A stretch of DNA of 58,839 nt from Dichomitus squalens LYAD-421 SS1 (lineage: Eukaryota > Basidiomycota > Agaricomycetes > Polyporales > Polyporaceae), in assembly GCF_000275845.1 (NCBI RefSeq), contig NW_006766905.1, positions 22,750-81,588 on the forward strand, in the 5' to 3' direction. Positions 41,901 to 54,897 of this stretch are shown piece after piece. The first letter of the stretch is position 1. Each line of letters begins with the position of its first letter. Below the pieces are notes generated by a model, which made no database searches, was not told where the DNA came from, and was given only the letters and a program-made list of their open reading frames with translations. Both the position numbers and the translations under genes were made by a program.

Positions 41901-42937
41901 ACTAGATGCAGCAAACGACGTGAATCCAATTAGTGATAGTCTCTTGACGACTTCGTGCGTTCGTAAAGAATATACAAGGAAATCTGTTCCTTGGGGAGTA
42001 CGAGACCTAGATACATCATGGTCAGCCGATTCAGCGCCATCGACACTGCCGGAGCAATGATAACTCACGAGAAACCAATCAGCGGCCTCTTTGGGCGAAA
42101 TTCCTCCTCCACCTGCGGGGGGTCTGGCAGGACCCCCGCAAATTCCACAGCGCCCCATTGCGCACCCGTCAGGTTGAGAAGCTCGGAAACCGATCCCAGG
42201 TTCGAGCAATCCCACAGTTGCAACCCACTCGGGTAGCCGAGCATGAGAACGGACCTGGGAATACACATGGACGAAATTGATGCAATCAGTCTGCATTGGT
42301 CACAGAACGGATGTTTCCTCGGTCTCGCGCGCGAGCAATCGCATGCTGAGCGGTGCGACTTCGGATGAGGAACACAACGAAACATGCGTGCGTACCTCGT
42401 CCTCGCTTGCTCACTGCCCTCATCCGAGACATCCGCGAGCGTGTCCCACCCCGCCCAGAGCACTTCCTCCGTATCGCCGACGCCAGGATAGCGTGTGACC
42501 TGTCTGCCATCCTCGCGCGGGCCGTCTTCGGAAATGTCGTCGTCCAGACTGAATACGGGCATCTCTCCTCCGGGTTCGGATCTACGTTGGCCGGGCCATT
42601 GTCTACGCAGGTCTGCGGCAGAGGAAGCATCGCTGCCGCGACGCTTCCAATCGTGATCTCGCTGGCGCTCGCGGGTCGCGGAAGGCGAAGCAGCGTGGGT
42701 CGAAGGACTGAGGAAGCTACCGAATGACACTGGGCGCGAGACGCGTGGTGGGGACGGCGCGGCAGAGGGAATGGGGATCGAGGATGGTACGTAGTTCCGG
42801 ATCGTCCTAGAAAACGTCTCTAGAGGAGTCGGTTCCCTATCGTCAGGATGGTGTGAGCGACTGCAGTCAATGTCATGGTCAGATCCGAGCGACGAATGGT
42901 AGGTAGAAGGCAAGGAGTCAAGGGAGTCTGGAGCCAT
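38965..42937 (-). CDS. BCAS3-like WD40 protein, 6 exons, about 1203 residues
   Basis: Exons 42396-42937, 42069-42254, 41886-42006, 40588-41829, 39917-40536, 38965-39865. The Ser/Pro-rich N-terminus leads into blades with SVLMLGYPSGLQLWDCSNLG, GTDFLVYSLRTHEVVKRLSL, CTSNPPSLHIISSCTFASLY, FSPEGTSLALCSKDGHAVRT and AHDKMWFGMSSRKRTIHVFA. The downstream block YLSHQFSFYALGEDYHALIR is the BCAS3-type C-terminal region. BCAS3-type proteins are beta-propellers related to the PROPPIN/Atg18 fold and act with PHAF1 at the phagophore in animals; the role in fungi is less known. Two 51-nt introns (40537-40587 and 39866-39916) are in frame and without stops, so the 3' part looks like one long frame. The acidic, Ser-rich tail ends with a basic GKKRRGRRA. 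Confidence 0.72.
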
Positions 42938-43142
42938 GCTAGGCGCTAGCCCCGAGTTTTAGAGTTTGCAGGTTATTCGCGGTTCCACCCTTGTTTCATT
43001 CACCACGTTGTAACCTTGTGAATCTCATGCCGGTGCTCGTACGCAGCGAACTGTGTGATAGACCCAGGTTGGGAATCTCGCAGTGCAGGAAGACGAACAA
43101 CACAATCCGGAATTCCACCACGCCTCGTGAGTAAGGAGGGTG

Positions 43143-44943
43143 TTAACTATGGTAGCTGCTTATCTTCAATGACAGTCCCAGCCGCGCCTCCACAGAAACG
43201 GGGCTGTGAACGAGAAGACACGACTTGATGATCGTGAGGCCAAGGGTGGTCGCGACCAATGAGACAGCTCCCGTAGAGGAGACAAAGGAATCTGGACCGC
43301 TGTCATGTAACACGACACATGTCCAGAATAGTGCAACGGCTTCTACATTGCCTCTTTCAGAAAGCCATTTACGGTGCATGGAGGAACGACAAGTGCGAAG
43401 GAGTGGAACGCGAGGTATATGCTGACAACTGCGTGCCATTCTTCCAAGATCCTCCCGCATGACGCCGTCATGTCTGAGTGCACCACTCGACCTCCGCCTC
43501 ACACTCGAGGTATAGACCGATCTGCCATAGTATCTCCAAGATGTGCCCGCGTTTCCAATATAAGGTCGAAAGTTGCTACTCCCGAATTCTCCACGCGGCC
43601 CGTTTCATTCATGGAAACATATAGCAGCGGGATTGCAAAAATCGAGGGCAGCGTGCCAGCACGATGAGAGGACTTACCGTGCAAGTACCGGAGATCTGAT
43701 ATGCCCCACACTCCTGCTTAATGACGAGTCGTCTGAGGTCGTATCTTCCGCTGCATTAGCCAGCTTGCTGAGAGCGGAGAGTCCAGCGGTTGGCTCATCC
43801 TCCATGACGAAGTTGTTGCCTAGTGACGACGGTCCAGGAGGGGACGTAGAAGGAGATGCCGGGCCGCCGTCATCAATGTCGGACTCGCTGGTCCCAGGAC
43901 CGTACATGATGTGGGCATAGTCAACGGATTCCGCACGTAGGTCGTCTTGGTCTCGTCCGTCCCAGATAGCGGTGGACGCGCGACCAAGCTCGGGATCGGA
44001 CGGCGGTGGCTCTAGCTCAAAGACGGCGGGAGTCACTGAGCGATAAGTCGTCTGGGGCGGTGCCTCGTGTCCAAACGTGAGTAGATCTGGAGGAAGAGGG
44101 GTACCAAGAGGAGACGACTGAATCTGCAAGCTGGGATGATGACGACGGGAGGTTGCATTGCGCTTGCTCCGTGGGGGCATTAAACAAGTGCGGTATCGAT
44201 AGGTAGAAAGGAGTACAGCGAGAAGCAGGAGAAAGCGAGAGGCCGTGCAAGCTAGTGCGAGGCGTATTCAATAGATATGATGATGCTGAGACGGGTTCAG
44301 AGCAGTGGTCGCAGATGGAGTGGGAGGAGGACGAGGATGCGTCCACTGCGGCCCCCGGCGCTCGACTGGGGGAGTCATGTTCCGCCACTTCCCCCATACT
44401 TCCATTTCGGGAAACCTCTCCCTCTTCGTAGACGTTGGCGTTTCCACCATGTTTCTTAACCTCGGCCTGCGTCCTCAGCTCCTGCTGCTCTGTTCTACTC
44501 TTCCAAAATGCTCGGCAGATACCTCGAGGTGCACAGAAAGGCAACACTCATCCCCTCGCGGCTTTCGGATCCCAATGCTGTCGCAACCGTTACTCAACGA
44601 CGATATCCCCAATGGAGTCATCCTCCCCACGAATAGACGAAGCATCTCATGTTTCCCAATGCTAACGGTGGTTAAAGAAGGCAAGAGATAGCGCACGCTT
44701 CACTCGTATCTCTGATGAGAGGACGCCGTCCATCTCCATGTTTTGGTCGCGGTAAGGAGTGATACCATCTCGAGAACCGACTTTGTTATGGTTGATCAGC
44801 AGCAATGCCTGATCAAACAACCGTGCTGAGGGGTCCACCGCGTCGTTCAATGTGAGTATCTGCACTAGGAAATTGGTGATACCGGCGGCAAGAAGGCAAA
44901 GACAGAAATGAAGCCCGCTGGAAGTAAGGAAGCCAAGCCCCAT
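43143..44943 (-). CDS. Uncertain multi-exon gene (or two genes), membrane protein-like, unknown
   Basis: Several minus-strand coding-like stretches follow each other. 44662-44943 (MGLGFLTSSGLHFCLCLLAA...) has an N-terminal hydrophobic segment. 44200-44547 has TEQQELRTQAEVKKHGGNAN. 43674-44180 starts MPPRSKRNATSRRHH and is acidic and Ser/Pro-rich (DPELGRASTAIWDGRDQ), ending at a good donor (CTTGCACG then GTAAGT). Downstream, around 43250-43500, come hydrophobic stretches EEWHAVVSIYLAFHSFALVV and VSLVATTLGLTIIKSCLLVH near the end at 43143. I could not settle the exon chain or name a family. Splitting into two genes, with the first ending near 44660, is equally possible. Limits are approximate. 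Confidence 0.35.
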
Positions 44944-47900
44944 CGTTCACGTTGTATGTCAGTTCATCGGTCCTACAAGTCCTTATACATAGATACAATC
45001 ACATCAGGGGTTGTGAAAGCTTCAAGCTCCGGCCCCCGACTCCAATCAGCCCGGACTACATGCAGTGTATGAGGGTCACCTCAAGATGTAGTAGGCCACG
45101 ACTTTGACAGAAATATCTGATGCGCTTCTAATCGGTGCAGATCCATGTGCCGAATATGCTCACCCCAGGTTCTGCATCTCTGCACGGTTACTACGGAAGG
45201 CTCGATTGTTCCTTCGCCGGACTCTGGCGTAACCACATCCGTGACTGTTGACAATCTCGTCCTGCATCACGCGATATTACTTTCATGAGACCTTGGGTAC
45301 TCCTTGTCTATATTTGAAGGGGTCCGTATAGGTCATGGCATACACGCACTGAAGACGCGGCCACTGCCGGCGAACACGCTGCGTTGGATTGCGTCAGGCC
45401 GCACGTGTCAAAAGAGCGACGCGATATTGAACCGCCTCGCCCTGTCTACAAGACGGTCATTCGAATCCGGTATTCAGTCCAGGTCTATCACGCACCCCAA
45501 CACCAGTCGTAATATCAAAGCCGTCGACACTTCCCTGACTCTGCCTTGGAAGCGGGCAAAGGCCGCTCTGGAAGGATGACGGATGAAGGAGTCGAAGAAG
45601 TCGGAACAAACCTTCATCAAGCCGCCGTCCATGTGGTGTCGCCCGCCATCTACGTGGGATGATCAATTATGAACGGCGAAGCAACTTCTTCGAGCAGTTC
45701 ACAGAATAGCTTCGTATTTCCTTTACCAAAGTGAGTGCATTCATCGCTCTACCGAAGCCAAAACCTTACACTCTGCAGGCGGTCTGACCGACCGACGATA
45801 GCTTCTCGTATTCCGCTTCCCTCCTCCTCGCACTCTCCCTATCTGGTACACACACAGCTTACCATGGTCCATCGACGTGAACCAACGACCAGGGTGTATC
45901 AGCGATCAGCTCGAGTTTATCCATGGATGTATTTTTTGATCGGCGTGGCGCTTTGACATGGCGACGTTACTTCAACGTATCTTGCAGAATATAATGCTCG
46001 GGTTTGTGTTAATCACCACCGAGTCGGCGTCGAACTTTCCCTGACCGCACCCGCCGTGCGCTCTCGGGCTTCGCCGCCGCTAGCCATCGCGCACTGGAAG
46101 TTCCGGCCGAATATTTTCAAAACGAGTCTTTGAACGCGCCGCCGTCGTGTAGACATGCAAAACAGGTAGGTGATCGTGGCATAGACGTGATACGGCTCTG
46201 TAGACATCCCGTGCTGGTGTTCGGTGCTACAGCTCCAGTTAGCGGCCAGAAGCCGGAGGCCCAGAGGACGCAGAAAATAGCGGCTAGGAAGTCCTGAAAA
46301 TTCAGAGCAATTTATGTCTAAGTACAACGGAGACGACGGCTCAGGTTAGAGGGTATGCTCAGGTAGGGCAAAGGGGACACTCGATCTGCGTAGTTCACCC
46401 CAGACCTCCGCAGGCGCGAAGCGGGTCATCCGAGGCCGCTACCTCGTCATGCTGCAGCTTGCCCCCCTATCGCAGTAGCATCGCGAGCCCCGCGGCGGAT
46501 GACTCCCAGCACAGAAAATTTCTGAACACGAGGGGCACGCTATCCCCGTCCGCACCGAATCTGATATCTGACTTCCACCTTCCATAGGTCCGCAGAATGG
46601 GACGCCCATATCAGGCGATACAAAGAAACTCTACTTAGTGACAAGGCGCGTAGTGTGACAGCCTAGCGTCATTTGGCCACGCCTACTCTGCGCGCATCGT
46701 CACAGCTCGCACAGTTGGCGCTCCTGGGCGAGGCGAGCCTCCGACCCGTTCAACGATCGATTGATTATCTGCTTCCGCGGGACTGGCCTTTGCTCTGAGC
46801 GTTGAACAGATGACCAGCCCGGAATCCCCCTCACGATTGTTCAATCGAAGCTCGCGGTTAATATTGTAGTACCACACTAGCAAAGGCCTGGCGCCGCATG
46901 ACAGATACAAGCCAGCAGTCAACCACTAGACCAGCGATCGTACTAGGATAATGGATGCCGCACACTCTGGCGGACTAACCGCGGTCGCGCGCCTCAAGGC
47001 AGACTCTTGACTGCTCAAAACGCCTCATAGGTACGAACCAGGTCGAACTTCTTGCACTGCCCCATACCACTTATCAGACAACCATACATTTCGCCATACG
47101 TACTCAATCGTTGAGAGGAGAATCCGGCTTCGCTGAACGTCACTATACTTGACCTGATGAAACTGTATCCGTATGACGACACCTGGTATGTAGCACGGCC
47201 AGAGTTGGCTCGCTGTTGATGTCTAGATCTACAAGGACGCGAGCATTGACACTGCACGGCACAGTCAATAGGTACGACCTCAATGAAGGTGGCCTGATAT
47301 CGCTCACGAGGATGTTGAGAACGCTCCATGGAATCGGAGAGGTCAGGTTGCGTAAACGACAGCGCGTACGCGGGTAGACAACAAAGGAGAGGGGCTGCAG
47401 CGGCCTTGGGTTCAGAACCTTTTCTCTCACTCTCCCACATAGTGACTGATCAGGCGTGACGCTAGAGTGGCACGCGAGCAGAGGCTAGAGAACACACTTC
47501 ATCCGAAGCCCCGACGTGGACTTCACATACCGTTCTGCAGCACACGGCGAGATGGCGCTGCCTCCAATGGCGAAACTGCGCACCTCACGTACGCAATGCT
47601 GAGATTGACCGGCTGACGGCCACAGGGCCGCAGACGCTGACTACTACTGCCCTGCGAGATGTAGCGACGGCGCTCCGAGGCTTGAAGACGATGACTATAG
47701 ATCCTGTGTCTGCATCTTACGATGAAATTACCGGTTTCCGCAACTCCCACTCTGCACACGAAGCATACCATGTACGAGCCACGAGGACATCGCGCCCGCG
47801 ATGTGGCGTGTCCATGTCCATCAGAACTTAGGTACGATGTCCACTGACAGAGCACGACGCAATCAACAGCAAGACAACACCCATTGAGCGTCGAATATCA

Positions 47901-50900
47901 CGGACTCCCCACCACAAATATCATATAATTCAAGTGAGTCGATCCACCGCAGTTGCACATTTAAGACGGAAAGGCGGGATTCCGCGCTCCATTCCGTGCC
48001 TCGAGTACGGATGCGGAGTATAGGGCGAGTCGCGTGATGCGCTAGCCAGCCCGCAACGCATGCGCGGCCAGGCTCTCGTCGCCCGCTCGCCACAACGCGT
48101 CCACCACGTTGAGCCGGGTCCCCGCCCTAGAGTGAAGCGAGGAAGCTAGAAGCCTCCGAGGTTCCTAAGGTCTTAGGAGTCGCTGACGCGTTGCGCGTAT
48201 TGGGCTTCCTTGCCATCGAGGCGGATGCATGACCACAGCCCGACTTCATCTGTATCACCACCAAGACGAAACCGAGTCCTTGGGTTATGACGCGCTTGTG
48301 GCAATGGTGAGAGCCTGGAAGAATGGGCGATATGGGTTAGGACATCGAGATATCATATGTTGCGGCGGCCTGGGGGGTCTGAACTCCCGTGTAGGAGGTT
48401 CAATCCCTTGTGTCCGAGGTCGCCTTGCGTCCCGTATACTTACCCACATGCGGTATCTCGCGGCCATCTCCGGAAGTTAACATCTGAGGAAAGATTGGAA
48501 GACCAGGCTACTCACTGAGTTAGCCACTAAACACGGTAGGCAGTCAGTCTCGCTGGCCCTTCGAGGCTGCGCGAGATAGCCGAGGACGTGGTTTGAACCA
48601 AACAGAGTCGAATTCCCGTGTCAGGTAACTCCAATACGGACAGCCAGAGTACAATGGACTGATTCACCAGGTAGAGTTGATCGCCCACTTCCTTGGATAG
48701 CGGCATCGAGAGCCCTCATAGCGATCGGACGTATGATAACTGTCGGCATATGGGCGTATCGGCACGATATAGTCCACGACCCCGCCTCCAAATCAGCCCG
48801 TAGTCCGAGTCGGTGAGATCCGGACGAAGGGCACTGGCACGCGCTGTTGGACCACAGATCTCTGCTTTAGCGCAGCATATGTCCGATGCATTTCGTGCGC
48901 GGCCGTCGACTGCGTCTCTAGGATCGAGTCGAGACTGCAATGGAGCAACGTAAGAAAGGCGTCAAGTCGAGCGTCGCACGACTGCAGTCACAGCTCTAGT
49001 AGCACAGCTTTCGAAAGGATCCACCGACATGGTCAATCGGTAGGAAATAGCCACGGTATACGACTGCTGCGACGGACTCGAGCTATCCGTAGACGGCTGC
49101 GTGTGCGACGCAAAGACATTGAGCGGATCGGTCGTCAAGACCTCGATGACCAAGCAGCGGCACTGCCAGTCGCCCGAGAAGATCATCAACCTTTGTCGGA
49201 GTCGCCGCAGACCAGGAATTCAGCCAGAAGGTGAGCACGAGAGTGAGTACAGCCGCCAGACGCAAGGTCCTCAGAGACAAGGCAACGAGATCAGCGAGCG
49301 GTGCATGAAATATCACTCTGTCATCGTTGATGTTAGAAGGCACATCGCACGATCAACGGTGTCGTGCGCTCTCAAGCCCACCGAAGACTCCCTCTGCGTT
49401 GACCGCACAAGGCCGCACGAGCCAGTACGATGGAGGGCGCGCTGGATCTTCTGCCTCGTGCCTCGAAGGCCGGCGACGACATCCGACTTCGCCTAGTTGG
49501 ACATGGACCATCCAGAAACGTGCGCGCGTTGAGAGGCCCGTCTGTCGGAGAACTAGCGGCCAGATAGAGCTTGGGCGTCGAGAGAAAGAGGGATCCAGCG
49601 GGCCTGAAGGCGAACGTCAGCGGCACGACGCGGACTCGAGGCAGTCGGGCACGCCCCCTCCGCGTGTTGCACGACCAACTGACCGAGCAGAATGCCAGTG
49701 GTCGCCCGAACCGAACCTTGTCCTTGGGTCTTGTGCTCCCGCGCGCGTCCTGAGGTTCCAGAGCGGGCCGCGCGTGCGAGCGCGTCGGTGGTTTTAGGAA
49801 GCTCGAGGACGGCCTGATGCGCATTGCGCGAGACGGCAGGGAGGCGGCAGGTGGCAGGTGGCAGGTGGCAGGGGTATGAGCGCGAGACCGCAGAACCACG
49901 GAGTGCGATCAGATTCGCAAATGCCGATCTACGGCCACCCATGGCGGGCTCACGACACAGCATAAGGCGCTGTGAATTGCCGCGATCCAGATATGGGAGA
50001 TCCAATACGTATTCAAGTGTGAGCGGCTGGCGGGGAATTCGGGGGGCGTGTGCACCTTGTCTATGTCCGTCCGACCATGCACAGGCGCGGACGGGGCGCG
50101 GACGCAGCGTGAATCATTCAGCTTCCTGAGCCGTCGGATTCATACTTGCATGACGAGAGGGCGGGACTGGTACTCTGGTACCGGGGGGATGTGAGATGTC
50201 TGTCCATCTCGATGCTAGGCACCGTGTCTGCAGACCAGGGTGATCAGGTGCGTGGGTAGCCGGCAACCCGAAGACCCGTTGATAAGTTGCTATTAGCGAT
50301 TCAATAGTAGCCAACCGAGGCTACCCGCGATGCATGCCAATCGATATGTGTGGCCGCCTTCTGTCGGCGATGTCACGAGCGCAAGCTGAAACGAGAGCGT
50401 CTATGCAGTCACCATCCATATAAATGGCGTCGGCGCCCCCAGTGCCGAAGGCAGCTGGATGCACAGGGAGGATGGCCAAACACTCTGTTGAGAGACGGTG
50501 AGAGCAACGTCGGGGTGGCTGTTGCCAAGCCTCGCTCCGACGCCCGCGAGCGGAGGGACGCCAAGGCACCTGATTGATACTGAGTACCCTTGGACTTCCG
50601 CCCACGCCGCGCCGACCTCGCATCTGGAAATTCTGCTTGCGCTGACCCCGCCTCCGCGTCGACCATCGCGAATCCAGCGCTATCCCGCGCCAGACCACGC
50701 GCGCGCTGCATAGAAACGTCGCGACCGAATCAGATAGGTCGCCGAACCCCTCGAAGTGGAAGCGCGGCGGACTCGAACTGCGTCTCCGCCGTGACAGCGG
50801 GCTGAGAAGCGGCGGCTCATGTCCGACGCCGCGCTCATGGACTCGGACCAGCGCGGGTTGCAATCGCCGAGGGGCAGACCATCGCGCCATGGTGCCTAGT

Positions 50901-53450
50901 ACGATTTCCTCGCCTTGATCCCGAGCAAGAGCGGGGCGATGTCCCTTGACGTGGGCATGCGACTCTGCCATGCTCGGACACCGACACGCTCGCAAGTAAG
51001 TCACAAGACGACGCCGGGAGTCCGAACCTGGCGCATTACAGCACAGGCACCTCCGCGAGCCCGAGGAGCAGACGATACGTACGCCGAGCTCCGGACTCCC
51101 GCCATTCCTGATCCTAATCCATCTAATCTCCCTGTGGCTCGCGGCTGGGCACCGCCTGCGAAACTAGTGCTGGGCGTCGCGGGCGCGCAGGGTGCGTGGG
51201 GCGCAGCGGATGGGCTGGGATTGGCACTTCCATCGCTCTGTTCTGACCGAATGGGTAGCAGGTTTTGAGTTGGGATTGACCAAGCGTTCCTGGGAGCGCG
51301 GCGCGCGACACGCGCGAAGGCTTCCAAGAACCAGATGGAGGCGCACATCCTCGTGCGACTCGCTCCGAGTTCGCTAACAGGGTCTGGCCGCTATGTATAT
51401 GGCGCACTCACGTCACCTCGAGGCACGCGCTCCCGCACAAACGCGAGCCGGATACCACGTTGTCGATCGAGAGCCCCGTTTGCAGAGATCGAGATGCACG
51501 GCGAGGAAGACCTGCGGAAGGCTGCCCATTCGCACAAATCGAGGCGAGGCGGGTCGGCGACTGCGCTGCACGCATCGTGACAGTGCTGGTGACGGGCGGG
51601 GGTTCGACGTCCGAGGATGCAAGTGACAATTGTTCGCTGATACGTGGTCGCGATATGCCCACAGTCAGTATCCAAGCGCGACGTTGCGGATATGGGTCTC
51701 TCACCCTGAACAGCCCGCGGCCTCGGGGCGATGGCGGGAAGCCGCGGCAAGGTGCCGAAGCACGCTGGGCGGGCATATGCTGCGGTGCCTCGTTCACGCC
51801 GCGTTGCTGATGGGCGGGACAGCGTCCACATGCCACCTCCGAAATGGGGACAAGTCCGGCGCCTCCCGCCGTACTTACGTCTCGCCTGCGCATCGTCAGA
51901 ATCGCCAGATCTCACACGGGCGAGCGAGCGAGCCCCAGGCCCGCGTCGGAAGCAGCCTGAGAGCGGGAGAGAGTCGTGCGACAGGGACCGGCGCAGTGGG
52001 CGTTGATGCGATAGGATGCGCGAGCCCGAGCCCGGATGGCGCGCATATGCAAGTTGCACCATCCGCATCCACTGACATCATCAGCATTCGTCGTTCGCGT
52101 TGCACGTTGGAGGGGGTTCTAGGCTGCGCGCCCTCGTCTCGTCGCAACACACGCGCGAACACAAAATCAAGAACTCCTTGCCCGCGAAGTTGCGCGATCG
52201 AGGTCATCGCCGTGAGCGTTCGTTGCGTTGCATCGCTACAGTGGGGGGATACCGGAACAAGACCATGATCGATTTCTCGAGAGTGCGAACGCCGCGGCGA
52301 GCGGAGGCGCGGTGACGGTGGGCGGGCGCGTCGCCAGTGGTGCCACATCTGAGCATTCTGCGCGACGTCGGCGGCTCCGGACAGGGGAGACGCCGACTGC
52401 CGCGCAGCGCGATCAGGGCGGCGTTCGCCACAAGCTCGTCCCATGAGTAGCGCGGCGCCCCGCCGGCGTCATCAGGCCGGCCGATGTCCAAGGAGCGAGA
52501 TCTGGACAGCACAGACAGCTCGCGGGGAACACACCGCCGATCAGCGCGTCCACCCGCCGGTGTCCGCCGAAGCCTCCTCTCCAGAGAGTCTGCTGCGCGA
52601 ATGCGGGCGCGGGCGGCGATGATGCACAAGGTGGCTGGAGGATGGAGCCCGCCTGGGTGCCCGCGACGGCGGTGGTGTCTGGCCGGGCGCGCGGGCGCCA
52701 TCGACGTTCTACTAGAAGACACGTGTAGGCCGGGCGTGGGACGACGGGCGGGGGAGAACCGTTTTGGCGGGGACGCCGACGCGGCATGTGTCATCGCCCC
52801 GGACGGCGAGCGCACATCAGCCCAAAATCGCCATCCAGTCCCGCTCTGGGACCCCGACCAGCCCCCCAGTCGCGCTCTTGCCCTTTCCGGCTCCGAACGT
52901 GGCGCACGCGCACGGGTACACGCGAGATCTGCTTCCGCGGCGGGCGGCCCGCGCCGTCATCCGGAATTTGCGAATGTCCATATCGAGCGTGCACTGATCA
53001 TTGCGCGACTTGTGCGCTGCAGGTGAGCAGCTGCTGGCCCAACGAGGTGAGGAAAGAGACGCAGGCATCTGCCCGCCCAAAACACTCACCTGGGCCACCC
53101 ACGCGAGCAGGCTTCCGCAGACTGCAACACGGGTCAGCCTGCGATCGACTTGCATTGGCAGGGAACATGGCGGCCGCAGCGCTCGCAGCTGCCAAGCAGC
53201 CTGCACGCCCCTCGGGGCTCGACAGAGAAGGCCCTCAGGGCTGGCTCCGGGGGCGTGTCGTGTGGGAAAGGCCGACAAACGGCCGCGCAACGCCGCACTC
53301 GTGCCGTCGGACGCGTGAGGAGGACGAGGGGCGAGTGCGTGGACTCCCATGCGCTATCGATCCCAGCACGAGCGCACGACAGGCCGGCTGCGGGCAGACG
53401 CAGTCGTCTGGGGAGCAGGGGCGCGCCGGGCGGAGTGGCTCATTATAGGT
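44944..53450. other. 8.5 kb GC- and CpG-rich stretch without a recognisable gene
   Basis: Open frames here are short, exist on both strands and in several frames at once, and show no domain, no codon preference and no convincing splice chain. They are what GC-rich non-coding DNA gives by chance. CpG is frequent, unlike the transposon half. Short features: a heptamer-like GGCAGGTGGCAGGTGG run at 49849-49872, and a weak tRNA-like word GGTCTAGTGGTTGACTGC on the minus strand near 46930. No transposon termini were found. Non-coding RNA or an unrecognised fast-evolving gene cannot be excluded. Confidence 0.4.
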
Positions 53451-54897
53451 CATCTGAGAAGCGGTTGACTAAGGCGGGCCCACACAAGAGGAGGTGGACG
53501 TGAGAAGGGCCCTCGGAGGAGGGTGGTCAGAAGGGGGATAGTACCTGACGGGTGGTGAAAGCGCTGCCATATCGAGGAGGATGGCGGGACATTGGACGGC
53601 GGAAGAGACTGGGAGACTGGCGTGGCTGGCGTCTTTAGGAAGAGCGCGGGCAGGCGTTGGTGGATCGGGGAACGAGCTGGGAGAAGACAGTACCGAGGAT
53701 GGGCATATTGAGAGTGTAGAGGGCGTGAAGTACGGAGGAGGATGAGAGCAAAGGCGACATGCCGAACGCATGTGAGAGGGGTGCGGAGGGCTTGCGGGCC
53801 CGGAGAAGAGAGAAGATCTGGGGCAGGAGGCGAACACGAGGCAGAAGGACGATATCCAAGCTCAGACAACGGATGACGCGCGCGATGTGGACGAGGGGCG
53901 GCAGGTGGTTAGCACAGTGAGCGCTAATGGTAGGTCGAGAAGAGCTAGCTGCGTTCGGACGCCTGATTTCCTGAGAGGTGACGTTCGTAGAGGTTGCAGA
54001 GGAGGAGATCTGGACTGGCCGGAGGGCGTTCGGTGGGTGCGCAACAGTCAAGGGCGGCCGCGGAGGGAAAGGGCCGGCCTGGTCGGAGTGTGTGGGCGGT
54101 GTGGACGAGGAGGTGGGCACATATGGGCAGGAAGCGGAAGCGGGCGAAGAGGAGGGAGCCCGGGTCCGCATGGATCAGACTTTGTGTCGAATTCCATGGC
54201 CGCAAACGGTCGGGGAGCGGGTGGAGGACTCGAGATAGGGCGAGTGAGAGAAAGCGTAGCAGGACGTGGCCCCGGATGGGCTCTCGATGCGCGCGCTCTG
54301 GGAGGAGTCCTCCCTTCGCGCGCGAGTCCTCCCTTCGCGCGCTGGCTTCGACTTCTCCGCTGAGAAAGAGGATCCTTGCCGTAACCTCGTGTCCGGAAGC
54401 GCTCCTCCCTCAGGCGGGGCGGTGCGGGGCTCCCGAGCTGCGAGGGCGAGTGCCCACTGCGGGCACGCGGGCACCACCGCGAGGGCTGTTGCGGCAGCGC
54501 GGCGAGCGATGGTGTGGCCCGCGATGGACGAATTCGACCGCCACTGGACGAGCTGAGGCGACAGCGACGGCGACGGTGTCCAGGGCAGCAGGCGAGGCGA
54601 GGCAGGCGGCGAGGGCGGGTACGGTGCACGGGGTCCAGGGGCGCGCGGGGAGGGAGGGTGGGAAAGAGAGAGACCGGCCAGAAAAGGGAGGATGATGGGG
54701 AGCGTGGCGCAAATAGTCGAGGCGATATCAACCTTGACTGCTGCCCTCAAATATGGCCCCGCCCCGCCCCCCGCCCTCCACATCTCCCCTCCCCGCCTGC
54801 AGCCATACTGCCGACCCCCCGCGCCATCCTGGCTGCCCCCATCCCCCACCACCCCGTCCACGACGCCCCATCTCACGCCCGACGTCCCACCCCTCCC
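53451..54897. promoter_or_regulatory. Upstream region of the GATA-like gene, possibly with a divergent gene
   Basis: The 1.4 kb before the GATA-like gene are extremely GC-rich. On the minus strand, coding-like pieces occur: KVDIASTICATLPIILPFLA near 54730 (start of a possible protein), and ARVIRCLSLDIVLLPRVRLL near 53860. They are not connected by clear splice sites. A divergently transcribed gene is possible but unproven. The proximal 200 bp are C-rich, as often seen before fungal start codons. Confidence 0.3.

Noticed and set aside
48364..48425. tRNA-like fold GGCGGCC...GGTCGCC with GGTTCAATCCC
   Set aside because: Only 61 nt between the pairing ends, no D arm, and no proper anticodon arm; the end pairing may be chance in GC-rich DNA.
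51391..52068. 225-codon minus-strand frame in the gene-poor region
   Set aside because: Arg/Ser-rich chance frame; neighbouring frames on the other strand are just as long, and no motif is present.
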